A DNA stretch of 64,000 bases. Origin: Schizochytrium sp. TIO01. Lineage: Eukaryota; Sar; Bigyra; Thraustochytrida; Thraustochytriidae. Where the stretch lies: NCBI GenBank assembly GCA_004764695.1, contig SMSO01000036.1:2206001-2270000 (forward strand). The letters run 5' to 3'. The notes beneath the pieces were generated by a model, which was not told the DNA's origin, searched no databases, and was given only the letters and a program-made list of their open reading frames with translations. How positions within the stretch are numbered: the first letter of the stretch is position 1; each line of letters begins with the position of its first letter. A program made the position numbers and the translations under genes. This document shows, one piece after another, positions 9,801 through 22,304 of this stretch.

Positions 9801-12800
9801 TCCTCCAGACCTGATAACGTTACTGTAAAGTTAATTACCGTCACCTTTACCATCACCTCAGGCATGTAATGAGGGTTGGGTAAGCGAGTTGTAATAAATA
9901 GCTTGAAATCTTCTGAATATGGAACATCTGAGTCTCCCACACGCAGCAATACCTGTCCAGCTCTCTTGAATGTTTGTTTGAGAAGGATGGGCTCCAGGGT
10001 AGCATCAAGAGTTTCTCCTACATTCTCTAGCAGCACCGGGCTGCCAAAGCGAATAGCATTCTCAAGTGAACGTAAGAAGTCAGCATTGCTCAACTTGATG
10101 ATTTGCAAAGCATTTGCTTGTGAGTCTTCACGAGAGTATGTATTACGAATCCATTTGTTTGCTTGACCCTGTGGGTCAATCATGAGAGGCCATCGCCGCG
10201 ATGTTGTAGCAATGATGCCATTTTCAGTGGAAAAACGGTCGGCCGGTAAACCATCAATGTGCCATTGTCGCACGACTACCGGATCAGCAAGAATTCGCTC
10301 AACAGAAATCTCTGTATTTTGGACAGGAATGTTCCTCTTGCGACAAAGCTGAGCCCAACCGTGCATAAGTTGAGCCCGGTAACTGGCTGTAAATGGACCC
10401 AAGTATGCAATACTTCCTGTAGCTAAAATCATATTTCCAACCAGATTGTTGAGGTCAATACGAAGAGAAGCTTGGAGTTCAGTCCAGCGCACCTTTTCAT
10501 CAGCAAGTCCGTAAATAAGTTTTTGTGCACGCTCCAGCTGCACTTCCGTATTCTTGGCCCTTGCTTCAATGTCTTTTTTGTTTTGGAAGGCTTTCATCAT
10601 ATTGTAGCTGAAGAGCCTCGAGCTTACCTGTAATGGCATCAAGATTCTCACGTTTTTGAGATAGCTCCTTTTCCACTTTTTCTAGGTTTGCTTCAGCCTC
10701 CGCAAGCTTTGCTTTCTTTGGTGCAATATTTTTACAAACCGAGTCGTACTTGACAATTGCATGAACCCACATACAAGAGAGCAAGCTGCTGTTGATACAG
10801 ATTTCATTTTCTCGGCATTGAAATCTGGTTCGTTTATGTATTTGGCAAGCTTGCGGATCTTCTTTGGGTCGATATTGTCTTTATCGAAATCAATCAAACG
10901 TTGCAGAAAGTTCAGGTCATTCAATACTTTCTTAGCGCTTGCCCAGTCTGCCTTTACACCAAGTAGAATACACACTGCCTCCATTGTGAAAGCCACAAGC
11001 TCTGGAGGCTGAGCAAAAGACTTGACCTCTTGAATAGACTTCTTGTCTAGCAAATCAAGTGCTTGAACGGCAGACTCAAAAGCAGGCATTGCTTCATCGA
11101 GATCTGCTTGGCATTCGTTCTTAATGAGATTAACCTCTTCGGCAACCTTTTGTGCTTTAGCTTCGTCAGTCAAAGCTACGTCCTTTGCAGCATCTGCCAC
11201 CTTCTGATCAGCAGCTAAGCGTTCAAGAAGATCGGATGTATCTTGTTGCGCTTTAGCCAAATTGGGCACAAGCTCTGTCAATGTCTGCTGGAGACCAGCC
11301 ACAACCTCCTCTGTCTCTTGAAGTTTTGCAAGACCATTCTGATATCTAGATAGGCGATGAGACACAGCTTCACGCTGTTGAGCTAGCATAGTCTTGTACG
11401 TTCTGATGAGTTCAAGGTAAGAGGTTGGTGTAGTGTAGTTGTAGCGACCAAGGGTTTCACGAAAGCTTACACTTGACTCCTCAACAGACTTATGAATGTG
11501 CACACACATTTGACAAAGCGGGTCCACGTATGCCTCAATGCCCAGATTCTGGTCATTTTGAATTAAAAAGAATCGCGCTACAGAGTAGAGAGCATCTTGG
11601 GGCCACGCATCAAACCAATCGATTGTGCAGCAATTGACTAATGAAGGAAATTGCCTGCAACGTGCGCGAAACGCCGAACCAATAGGTGAAAATGCCAGTA
11701 CAATATGGAGCTGCTCTCGAACTCGTTCGGTGAACATACTAAGTAGATCATCTCGTGCCTCTGAACGGCCTTTCTTACTTGCCAAAGGCCTCATTGCATT
11801 TAAAATACGCTCTGTATCCTCTGGTTCGAATAAATTAGGGACTTGTCCTGAGTTCAACAGATTATTAATGTCTTCAAGGAAACATTCGTGTGCAATCTGG
11901 GTGTCACTGAAAAGAAATGTTACATGTCGATCCTCGCACCCTGCTTGTAGTAGGAGCCCACGCAGGCTTTCATGAAAATCGGCGGGTCCATAACCACGGG
12001 TCATCTCGATAGAAAAGCACGTGTAACCACAAATAAAGGTAGCTAGCCTGGTAAGGCTCTGCCGTCCCGAACCGCCTACACCGACTAGCAATGCATTTCC
12101 GCGAGGCTGCGAGAGCACACGGCAAATACGCGCAACGTGCGAAATTGCATCTCGGAAGAAAACCAAATGCATTCGGCTTGGGAAAGTCATATTGTACTCG
12201 TCTAAATAGTCTGCCAGAAGTCCCGAAAGGTTCTCTACTTCTGACATACTACTTGCGATTAGCTCATATCGTCGATTTTCTTGTTGGCGAAAGGTCCCAA
12301 ATACTAGCGACTCCATCTCACTAGCTTCCTCAGATCTTTCCACAGACTTTTCGCCGCCTTTAGATGACGAATTTTTAGGCTCAGACGATATGCCTTTGGC
12401 CAGACCTGTTGCAAAGGTTGCAAGAGCACTTTCACAAGCATTATCAAACCATTGTCGGTCTTCGACACATAGGAGGCGATCTCGAAAAACCCGAGCCTCC
12501 TCATGCATCCATAATCTGAGTAAAATCTGTCGCTCTTGGCATGCAGGTGAACGAATCATAAGTATACCTTGAATGACCTTGCTAAGATCTCGCAAATTGA
12601 AGGTGTAATGGCTCTTTGAGGGAGTAGGGAGCATGGTAACAAGCACCTTCTCGTAAACACAGATACTTGCTTGGACCAGAGGGCGAGCAAGCTCAGCAAA
12701 AGCAGGCAGTTCTGAATGTAAAAATCCACCCAAGATGGCTTGAAAGATGGCTTGAAGAGAATCATTCGATAACTGAGGCACCCAAAACGTTTGAAAGTGT

Positions 12801-15800
12801 CTTAACAGGCGAGCAGGTACTGGGCTTCGCCCACCTCCAGGCGGAGCGCATGCAGCAAGAAAGTTCACATCAAGAACTGACTTGAAGAAAAGTTTCTCCG
12901 TATCATAGAAGCCGCCCTGATCAATAATCTGGCGCAAAAGCTCGTTGGGGGGCTGAGCACCGTAGGTCTCAAGTGTTGGCATGTTCAAATCATCAACAAA
13001 GAGAAGCATGCGCTTTCCTCCTGGGGGTGCAAGAAGAGTTTTGCGCTTCTTTTCAAGATTTGTCTCAAATAGTTCGACGACATTATGGGGATGAGTCTGA
13101 GCCGAGTAGTTGATGGTGGCTTGAGTGAACTCACTACTTTGATTGTTCCTCAATCTGCTAAAACGAAGGCTCGCCTCACGTTGAATTATAGAATTCCGTT
13201 GACCCTCTGATGTGTTTGAAGACGGCACTTGAGCTAGCTCATGTGTACTCATATCTGTGCCATCAGCACAGATTTTGTTCAAGAACTGCTGAATGATAAC
13301 CGATTTTCCTACACCTGTTTCTCCCATCATAAGAGTATTACACTTATTCAAAGCCATGAGACGGAGTAAGTACGAAAACTTGGTCGTCTCTGGTGTAGGC
13401 ACGAGCAAATCAAAGTAAGGGGTCTCCATGGAGTAGGTAAATTGGGGAACTGCTCGTGACCATGGTACAAAGGCTGCCCCAGTTGGTTCAACAAAATAGT
13501 TGAACACATTGTCCATTTTACCGGCTCCATCTAAGAGAGTTGTCAACTGACGAATTGTGAACTCTGAAAACTTTCCTTGGTCCTTGGCGCCAATATTTGC
13601 TCCGATGGCCCATGTGAAACAAAACACGAACAACATATTGATCAACCGCTCTAGTGATGCATGAGCTGTATCAACATCCTGAAAGGCAAGAAGGGAGGTC
13701 AACAGATTAAGAAAGCTGTTCATCATGTGCGCCTCACTGACGGGGATTAACTTGTTGCACTCACGATTCACGAACCGCATTCCATTTGGCAAATGATGTT
13801 TGATAAGCTTTGTGAGCCGTTGAGCATGTTTGGGGATCATTTGCTCTAGACTAATGCCCTGCGACCATGCATCTACTCGAGCATTCAAACCAATATGAAG
13901 CTGCTGCATATAAACCATACCACAGCGAGAAACGGTTGCAGGTGATGCCACTGCAAGATCTTGTACTTCAAAAAGCATATGTACAGAGGCAGGAATTTTA
14001 ATGCGCTCAGAGTTCGCTAGGCATAAAGTCTTGTTGTCATCTAGAACTGTGTTCATGTTTTCAATCCAAACAGCATCTACCGGGCCATCAAAAATGATCC
14101 ACTTGCGTCCGGCTTCTTCTCGTATCACTGAGCGCACGATGTGTGGCACAAGACCATCCTTCCATTCGCCAGTGAGATCATTAAACATACCGTATAATTC
14201 GCCAGCTGTAATTGACTTGGGATTAAGAATCAGCCTTTGAACAGGTTGAATAAATGGGTCTGTATTATCTGCCGAGCGGCGTTTTGCCAAGCTAGTAACT
14301 GCTTTAGCCAGGATCCGGGCGTTTGTTGTCTTCCCTGAGCTTGTTTCACCTACAAGCATCATACCGTGCCGCACAAGTTGTGTTTCGTGAACTTGAATAA
14401 CCTTTCGTACGAATGAGGGAACAGGAGACAAGCCTTCTCGGACTATCTCAGACTCAATAGCCTTCTGCAGCTCTCCGTAATCAACAAAGGGTACCTTTAC
14501 GCCAGGGAAGAGATCACCGAGAATTCCCTTAAATAGGTCTAAGTCATGCTCAAGAAACTTCGGTACATTACTGTCCCGCATTGCCCGGATGAGGAGCAAA
14601 TCTTCACTGGTATTAGGTTCCTTACGCTTGAGATTTCCGGCAGCAACAAGAACCGACTTAACTGCGCGCATACCGAAGTCGTAGTGATCTTGTTTGCTGA
14701 GCTGCTCTGAACTTAACTTATACAATTGTGTCATTTTGTTACTGAGCGGAAGAGCATTACTGAATCCTTCGGAAAAGAGGATGATCTCAGCAATGAGACG
14801 ATAATCCGGTACCATCATTGCTACAGGTCGAAATAATGCTTTCAAGTTATCAGGAAGCTCTGTGCGACCAGCATAACCTGGATTCATTGTAATAAAGACT
14901 CCAAATCGTGGGTTCAATGGGATCATTTTGCCCTCAAACTCAATCTCATTCTTTTCATGAATAATACCTTGCTGGAATGCTTAAAATTTGCTGAGCAATT
15001 ACCGAAAGCACCTCAATATCAATGCGATTGAATTCATCAAAGCAACTCCATGAGCCACACTGTGCAAGGCCAGAAAAGAAACGACCCATAATCTTATAAT
15101 CAAGACCATCTGAGCAATTGAATACAACGCACTGTACGGCAAGTGCTTTGGCAAGGTCTTTGGTTGTTTCAGTCTTGCCAGTACCAGCTGGGCCCGCGGG
15201 AGCGCCGCCGAAGCGTAAATGCAGAGCACCTGTGAGCGTCATGTAACACAGATCTGTAAGAGGGGTAATAACCAAGCGGGGTGTATTGCCAAGATATTCG
15301 TAGGCGTATGAGAAGCGAGTGTTTGTCTGGCGGATTACGACATCCTTGATATCTTCCTCGAAGTAGTAACGTAGTTGCCGAGTCCATTCAAAGTTTGACG
15401 TTGCCGCTATCCCTTGTTGTAAAAATTGGTTAACAACATCGCGCGCATGGACATCGAGAACAATAAGGGCACCCATAAGCGTTCTTTCCAGACCTGACAA
15501 TGAGCCTCGCACCACTTTGATCATTGCATCAATTTGTTTAAGCGAGAATTCATAGTGGTCCTGTACGCTGTCGTCTCGAAGCGCAGCTGCGGTATTGTAA
15601 GTCCAACGAATCTGGTCTACCACTAATACACTTTGTGCCACATGCTTGAAAATCCAAGCGCGGCGGTCGATCTGTGAAGATTGGGCATACTCCTGTAGAC
15701 ATTTGACTGTTTTGGCATGTAATGTTTGTCGCATCGCTTCCTCAACAGAGCTGAGCCAGGCTTCAACAGGGTGATTATTTGGATCCACTGTTGATTCGAA

Positions 15801-18800
15801 TGGTACATACTCTCCTTCTGCAGAAGTCATACCAACAATTTGATTAGGAACGTCTTTGATTTCTTGAAAATTGAGAGTCTTCATAGAATCAAAGCACTTA
15901 GAGAGATGCGCTTGAACTGCATGTGGATCTCGAGTTTGTGAAAGGATTTCGAGCAGTTCGTCATTAGAAAGAAAGTAAAAGCGCGGAAATGCAGCTCTTT
16001 TTGTTTCTAGATAGTTCTCCAGAGACTTTTGCGTTTCGTCCAAGAGCTGATTGCAATATTGAAACCGCTTCGAATAGTTTGGTGCTATTCTCAGGCTGCT
16101 CGGTTGGCGCTTCTCCCCCTTCAGAGGTATTGATGGAAGTACCTTTGCCACTCGAGAACATCCCATGGGAAATGCAATCAATAACTAAGGGGTTCTCTTT
16201 TGTACGAAGCAATGCATCTTTCCAGAGACGATCCACCATCTGGAATTTTTCAGCTTCCTGCGGAAGTTGCTGCTGAATATCATCGGCCGAGAAAATAGTT
16301 TCAAGATACATCCAATTTCGTTGGCAAGCAACCCATTCGTCCAACGTATCGGAAAGAAGGGATAGTTTTCTTTGCCAGCGCTCAACATCTTTTCTTACAC
16401 CTTGTAAGTATCTTGAGCCCATCATGGTTTGCAGAGTAACCTGGTGATCTTCAAGAAGCGTGAAAATATCATCAAGACCACCGAGGATATAAACACCTTT
16501 AGAATTGCGGTAAGGTAGTAGTTCAAATCTAGTATCATCCCAAGCATCTTTAATTTTGGTAAGGGATGCCTCTAGAGCTGCTTCACCAGATGCAATGCCG
16601 GAGATTTCGCTCACAAAAGTAGATTTGGTAAAAATTTCATAATCCGTCAGATTGTCGAGGGTGAACGTACTGTTGGGGAAGTAAGGTTGGTTTAGTTCGG
16701 CGAATATTTGCTCCCAGTGCCGCGGGCGCATCGATGGGTTGCCTAGCTCTAGAATCACTGGTACACGCTGCTTGAAATCTGAACAAGTCTCTAAGAAGCG
16801 TTTTGTTACAGCATTGCCAAGACGCTTATTAGCAATACTAGCATCTTTGAACACGATCTGTGTCTCCTGAGCTAGCGCTTCCACATCAAGCTGAATAAAG
16901 TTGCAATGGTACCATTCTGATGTCTTCTGCATCCAATTCTTAATACCTGTCCACAGATTGAGTTGCAGAGAAAATGCTTCTTCAGTTTCCCGCAGGTTCT
17001 TATAGTCGTATACAGGAATTCCAAAGAGCTCTTGATATGATGAGTAGGTCTTGCTGAGCTCTGTGATTTGATCGAGCTTGGTGCGTACAACTTTCAAAAT
17101 CGTCCAGGGCAGATTTGGGATCTGTATCAGGGTCTATAAATACCCCTCCTTGAATCTGCTGCCGCTGTTGTATAATCTGATCACCCAGCTTTGCAATATT
17201 CATATCAAGAGCTTGGGTCATCTCTGGGAGTTTTCGAATCAATAAATACTTCAGCATCCTGACGCTTAGTAGTAAAAGCTTCCGCGAAATGCTTGAGGTC
17301 ATCAAACTGCACCATGTCGACTGATGAAACTTTAGCGCCATATGCATTACATAATCTGTACATCTCCTCAACTGACGCAGTGTTCCGCATCATCTCAGAA
17401 GACCCAAGTTTGAGTTGTTTCACATATTTGACGTGCCCGGCAAATTCACGTAATGCTGTCGGCTGTGTGTCAAGGTCACGAATAAGGTGTTTGTAGTCCT
17501 CCAGCAGCTTGCTGCACTTTTCCCTAGCAAGGTCGGTAAGAAGGCTCTTCATACGATCCATACCACGTTCTACAATTGGTGCAAGGGAGCCGCGAAGCTT
17601 TCTTGATTCAACATAGAGAATACCTACGGTGTTACCTACACGCATTTTCTCTAGATCTTTTGCCCAATCAGTAAGAATGACCATATCACTCTTGATAAGA
17701 TTGAGTGAGAGATCACTGCGTTTTTTGTATGCTTCAAAGTCAAACTCTTGATTGTACGCGAAAATAGGAACTAACTGCTCAAACGTTGTGGCATAATCCT
17801 GGGCCTCATGGAAGTCTTCACTAATTTTAGTATCCATTTGCCGCCGAAGTCCGTGAAAATATTTTGATGACACTACAAGGTTTCGAACATCAGGGCTATC
17901 TACAATAAGCGGCGCAACAATCCCTTTAAAAGGTCTGATAAAAATTATACGTGGGACAGAACCCACAGCACGAATGGTAGATGAACTAAGGTCTTCAACA
18001 AGAGCGAGAATTTTTGCAGCGTCTGGGTTAAACTCCAACTGTCGACTCTCTGTGAAACGCAAAGTCGTCTCAAACATACCGTTTTTACGTGCAGTCTTAA
18101 GGAGTTCCTCAAGAAGATCTTGATGTGAATGGATACACATGCTCACAAGGTTTTCTACAGACATATAGTCTGCCAGGCGGATAAAATCTCCTAGCATAGA
18201 AGCCTCTTGCATGGCTGTTTTTAGTTTTCGAATGCGATCCGCTCGCTCTTCTTTGAGTGCGACCAGAGACTTTGTTTTCATTTCTCGTGGGTTGTTCGTA
18301 CCATTGACACTGTTCTGAAAGGCCTCGTTACTAATTTTTGCCCGTTTAGTTGCTTCATTGCATACCCGTTCCACAACATGTTGCAGTTTCTCCATGATTC
18401 GCTCAAGCTCCTTTGAAGCTTGGGTGCGCTTCTGCGTCTGGTATTCTGCAAAATGGTTTGCTTCAAAAGTTTTCTGTGAGCGTAAATCGAGAAGAGCTAC
18501 AGAATGCATTTCAGCGATGCACTTGTTAACCTCAAGTAATGGCTCACAAAAAGATTTCTTAGCAAGAAAAAGTTTGGAGGATAACCTCTTGCGCTGCATA
18601 CTAAACAAATTATATCGGATGCTTGAACGCCAACGATGAAAGGTTTTGTGTATTAGATAGTTCTTGAAGAAGCGAATGGAAGATATTACATTAAATGTTG
18701 TGGACCATCGCATCCACTCAGCAAGAGGAGTAAAACCCGAGGGCTCTCCAGGCGCAATACGTACTACACCTGCAGCAGACATCGTAAAGTGTTCAGGTTC

Positions 18801-19469
18801 GACATCCTCCGGTTGCACGACAATAAGATCGTACGGTCTGAAACGTTTGCCAGGTGCAGCTCGATTCAGGTGAACAAATTTAAGTGGTGTTTCGGCTCCG
18901 TGAAGAGCAAAAAAGCTAATCGCGTCTTCGCCCGTCCTCATTGAGCGAAGAGCGTTTTCAGCAAATTCATACTCAGCAAAACCCTCTGACTCTCCGAAAT
19001 TGTTGTTGTAATAAATTTGCTTCTCGCGAGCTGAAGGCGATGCTGTTGGGGATGAAGCCTGGTTATTAGATTTGACAGTACGTGGGGTTGTGAGCCGAGC
19101 TCGTGCCGAAAACGCACCACGATCTGACTCAAAGCGAGTCGTCCCGTTTCCATCAGAGCGTACCCGCATCACCGAAGCGCGTGCACTTTGGCTAGGAGGT
19201 CTGGGCGAGAATTTCATGCGTGGCGAGGAAAGTCCTTCCCATCCGGCACGCCTTACATCATCATCAGGGTCAAGATGAAGAAGGTTTAATTCTTTTAATC
19301 TGGGCTGTCCGGGTTTTTTATGCGGAAATGGCCTGTGAGAAGGTGACTTAGTACGGGGTGACCTCAACTTGCGCCTAGGATCCCTCCCTGTTGGCGTGAA
19401 CCTGAGCATCTTGTTTGGCGGTGACGATGGCCTGGGCCCCAGCCCAAGCTCTTCCTCCCGTTCATCCAT
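6830..19469 (-). CDS. Axonemal inner-arm type dynein heavy chain, frame broken at six sites
   Basis: The locus encodes a dynein heavy chain of about 4,211 aa if the breaks are bridged, the normal size for single-headed axonemal (DNAH1/3/6/7/12-type) chains. N- to C-terminal it has a disordered Pro/Arg/Ser-rich leader, tail and linker, then AAA1 with GPAGTGKT (near 15190), AAA2 GETSSGKT (near 14335), AAA3 GETGVGKS (near 13310) and AAA4 GVGGSGRQ (near 12075). The coiled-coil stalk with its microtubule-binding tip follows (about 11.4-10.5 kb), then AAA5/6 and the C-terminal domain ending in a typical RRGVALL-type tail. The first in-frame ATG is at 19469; the open frame upstream to 19523 and beyond has none. 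The frame changes at about 17232, 17092, 16065, 14976, 10775 and 10593, each by one base, and no nonsense codon interrupts the correct frame. It is either a recently damaged gene or carries sequence errors. It would drive flagellar beating. Confidence 0.92.
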
Positions 19470-20607
19470 GATGCCAGTCCTGCTGCTGTAGCCAGCACCA
19501 AGAGCAGCTGCAGCACCTATCACCTTTTGGTTACTGCTGTGCCTAGTAGGACCTTGTGCTTGGCAATACTGCTCAGAGACAACAACGTCTTCACCTTGAG
19601 CCTTCGTCTGCTGCTGCTTGCCCGCAGCTTTTCCCCCGAGATCGCCTCACAGCCTTGAGCTCTGCTGCGGCTCGCAATACTTGGGCTTCTGGGGCTCCAA
19701 GGCCTTTTGCCTACCCCGAGATGAACTACGGTTTGTACTCAGACAGGTGGTCCTCGATTCCCCTGACTCTAGAGTATGAACTTGGGCTACTCTGTTTTAA
19801 AACAAGCAAATAAACGAAACAGCTCAAGAAGCTAGGGAGCTACCGTGCTGGCTAGTGTTGCTTTATGTTTTGTTGTATGAAGAGTATAGGGTCAATAAAG
19901 ACGCTCGATAATTGCCAGGTTGCTGAAGAATTGGTGAATTTGTGCATTCATCCGTGGGAGGCTATTCACTAACCGTTCTTCGTCACTCGATGATCAAGCT
20001 AAGCAATCCTCAGATCTGACGTGGCGCTTCCAGCGAATGCTTCATAGGGTCTCGGGGCTTGGTAAACACTGGGATGGCATCCGAAAACACATCCTTTCCA
20101 GTGGGCAATAGGAAGTAGCACTACCCCCCTTCATTTCCATCCGTTGACTCCTCCGTGCGCCATGTATGTGTGTACTGCGGAGAAGGAACAACAATACACA
20201 CCTTTTAAAGTTCCGGCGACAGCGATAGATTGAAATGAACGTGGCGCGTTGAACTGCCTCGTTTGCATTGCTTGGAAAGAGCTGTGCGCGGGGTTTCGAT
20301 TGATCAGGGGGGGAAGATATGGATATTGTATTCTAGTCAATGATAATTCGTTCATTTGCGGACGAAGGTAGTTTGTGTCGGAACTTTGGTGCTAGGAGAA
20401 GCGAAGAACTAAGGAAACTTGCAATACTTGCCTCTGGCGCTCAAGGCGCACTTTGATAAAATAGAGGGCTAAGAGACCTTGGTCAAACGGAAAGTCTGTC
20501 TGGCTATGTATGAATAAAGCGTGAACTTGGGGAATAAAGGAATAGAGACAACTTGGTGCAAGCGTGCTCGGCTGCCTTGCTTTTTAATATTCTAAACAGC
20601 AACCACC
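19470..20607. promoter_or_regulatory. Divergent promoter region, dynein / coiled-coil gene
   Basis: This is an intergenic stretch of about 1.1 kb from which the dynein gene reads left and the coiled-coil protein gene reads right. The first part (19470-19690) is Ser/Ala-codon-rich open sequence continuing the dynein frame upstream without an ATG, so it is probably 5' UTR. No convincing motif or extra gene was seen. Confidence 0.4.
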
Positions 20608-21897
20608 ATGCCAAGCAAAGAAAGACGAAAGCGGTCAACAACACCCAAAAGAAAACAACCGCATCTGGAATCTAAAGAGGGAGACTCGGATGTTCGAAAA
20701 GAGGATGCAGCAGAGGAGGAGCAAGACGAAGATGTAGAGTTCCGTCACCAGCATGATGATAACAATAATAATGGAAGCGACAAGGACTACGCGAGCTCAA
20801 ATAGCACACAGAAACACGGCATCAAGGAAAGATCAATAAAGAAGAAACCTGTTGAAAACTTTAAATCCCATCAAGAGAATAAATCACCCCAAAAGCACTT
20901 GAAGAAGCTCAGAATTAAACGGGGAAAAAAAATGAGACAGCGCCTTCATGAGAAAAACGAAGAGATCGAGAAGGCTTATCTGTCATCAGTCCCAGGGAAC
21001 TTTACAAATCATACGTCTTCAAAGAACGGAACTCAGTCAGCACCACTGCTAGGACATCAAAGCAAAGCGGGGTTAAGTTCTCCCCTCTCGCCTCTCGCAC
21101 CCGAAGACTCCATTCTACCAATCGAGGTTTTTGAAGCTTCACCATCCCCCAAAGAAGCCGACCACTATTCACTTTACGGATACCGAGCGGATGTACTTGG
21201 GGAACAGCTATCGCTGGAGTCGTGTCCTGGAATACAAATCATTGTTGACGATCTAAGTGAGTCTGAGCACGACCCAAAGCTCGATCCTAACACAACAACC
21301 GAATCAGAGATTTCGCTTGCTGAATTTAATAGTCTGCAGAGTGTAGACAGTCGAGTTGAGGCTTTGAGGGTTGAGATGCAGAGACTACATACACTGTACT
21401 CGCAGTCGCATGAAGTTTCTCAAGATGCATTTGCACGTTCCTTGAGTAAAATTATGATTGCTTTAGAAAAACAGCGAATAGGGTTACGTCGAATCCAAAG
21501 TGCTAGTCAGGCTGCACGAGAAAAGCTTCAAAGTGATCTTGAAGAGCGAACTCGGTGTACAGAGAGAGCACGTCAAGAGCAGCGGCGACGGATCATGCAA
21601 CAACGGCAGCAAGCCAGGAGAATCGAACATTATAAGAAATGGAGTTCGCCTTCCCATTCAGTAGAGAGTAGGACTACGCTTGGCCAATCTCATCCAAAAT
21701 CTGTAAAGAAACCCGAAACTATTGAGGAAGTAAAAGAGGAGACTTCAAAGCCAAAATTAAAAAGAATCCCAAAGGAATTAGTATTGTCAAACCCTCAAGC
21801 ATCATTACTAGCGAATCTGCCTCGTGGCGTTCGAAGCCCGATCAGGCAGCTGCACGAATCCAAACTCCTTGTTCCTGTTCGCTCTGAGCGTCGATAA
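20608..21897 (+). CDS. Charged protein with C-terminal coiled coil, unknown function
   Basis: The product is 429 aa and matches no family I recognise. Residues 1-130 are highly charged and low-complexity: Lys/Arg-rich basic blocks, an acidic Glu/Asp block, a short Asn run and a basic KKLRIKRGKK-like patch that could be a nuclear signal. The middle is Ser/Pro-rich and probably disordered. Residues about 235-350 form a long amphipathic helix with many Glu, Gln and Arg residues and heptad spacing, a likely coiled coil. The start has a good eukaryotic context (AACCACCATG). It is divergent with the flagellar dynein gene, so a cytoskeletal or flagellar role is possible, but that is only inference from position. 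Confidence 0.75.
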   Translation: MPSKERRKRSTTPKRKQPHLESKEGDSDVRKEDAAEEEQDEDVEFRHQHDDNNNNGSDKDYASSNSTQKHGIKERSIKKKPVENFKSHQENKSPQKHLKKLRIKRGKKMRQRLHEKNEEIEKAYLSSVPGNFTNHTSSKNGTQSAPLLGHQSKAGLSSPLSPLAPEDSILPIEVFEASPSPKEADHYSLYGYRADVLGEQLSLESCPGIQIIVDDLSESEHDPKLDPNTTTESEISLAEFNSLQSVDSRVEALRVEMQRLHTLYSQSHEVSQDAFARSLSKIMIALEKQRIGLRRIQSASQAAREKLQSDLEERTRCTERARQEQRRRIMQQRQQARRIEHYKKWSSPSHSVESRTTLGQSHPKSVKKPETIEEVKEETSKPKLKRIPKELVLSNPQASLLANLPRGVRSPIRQLHESKLLVPVRSERR

Positions 21898-22304
21898 CAT
21901 TATATTTTGAAGGCAAAAAACTTAATCAGGTCGAAAGTTTCTAATAATGTATAACTAGCATTTGAAATTAATTTAAATTCGCTACAGCTTCAAAGTCTGA
22001 TCTCTGGGGTGAAGTACACTCTTCCTTTCACAGCCAATCCACGCAAGAACGAATACGCACCAAGCACGAGAGGATTCGAAAGCAAGCCTGAAGTCTAAGG
22101 TGTCAAAGAAACGAATTGTATGAGTTTATTAAACCGCCATTCTTGTTTACTGTATTTGTTTTTGGAAGTGCATACATGTCAAAACGTTGTGTGGAAATTC
22201 CACAAGCAAGCCCCATAGTTACCTTTCATACGCTTTGAGAGAGAGAGAGAGAGAGAGAGATTGGCAAGCGATCTTGACAAAAGTCAGGTAGTCGAGCAGT
22301 AGAA
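21898..22304. other. Convergent 3' intergenic region with (GA)n
   Basis: This AT-rich gap separates the stop codons of the coiled-coil gene (+) and VPS37 (-). It contains a perfect GA dinucleotide run of 24 bases at 22237-22260. No coding signal was seen. Confidence 0.6.

Noticed and set aside
19220-19240. GAGGAAAGTCC, resembling an RNase P RNA motif
   Set aside because: It lies within the coding sequence of the dynein N-terminus, and no other RNase P RNA element is nearby.
19470-19523. Extension of the dynein protein to a GTG at 19523
   Set aside because: The frame is open upstream but has no ATG; a non-ATG start is not justified, so the ATG at 19469 was used.
19556-19813. 85-codon frame between dynein and the coiled-coil gene
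   Set aside because: No domain or helical pattern; Ala/Ser/Arg-rich composition fits GC-rich upstream sequence.
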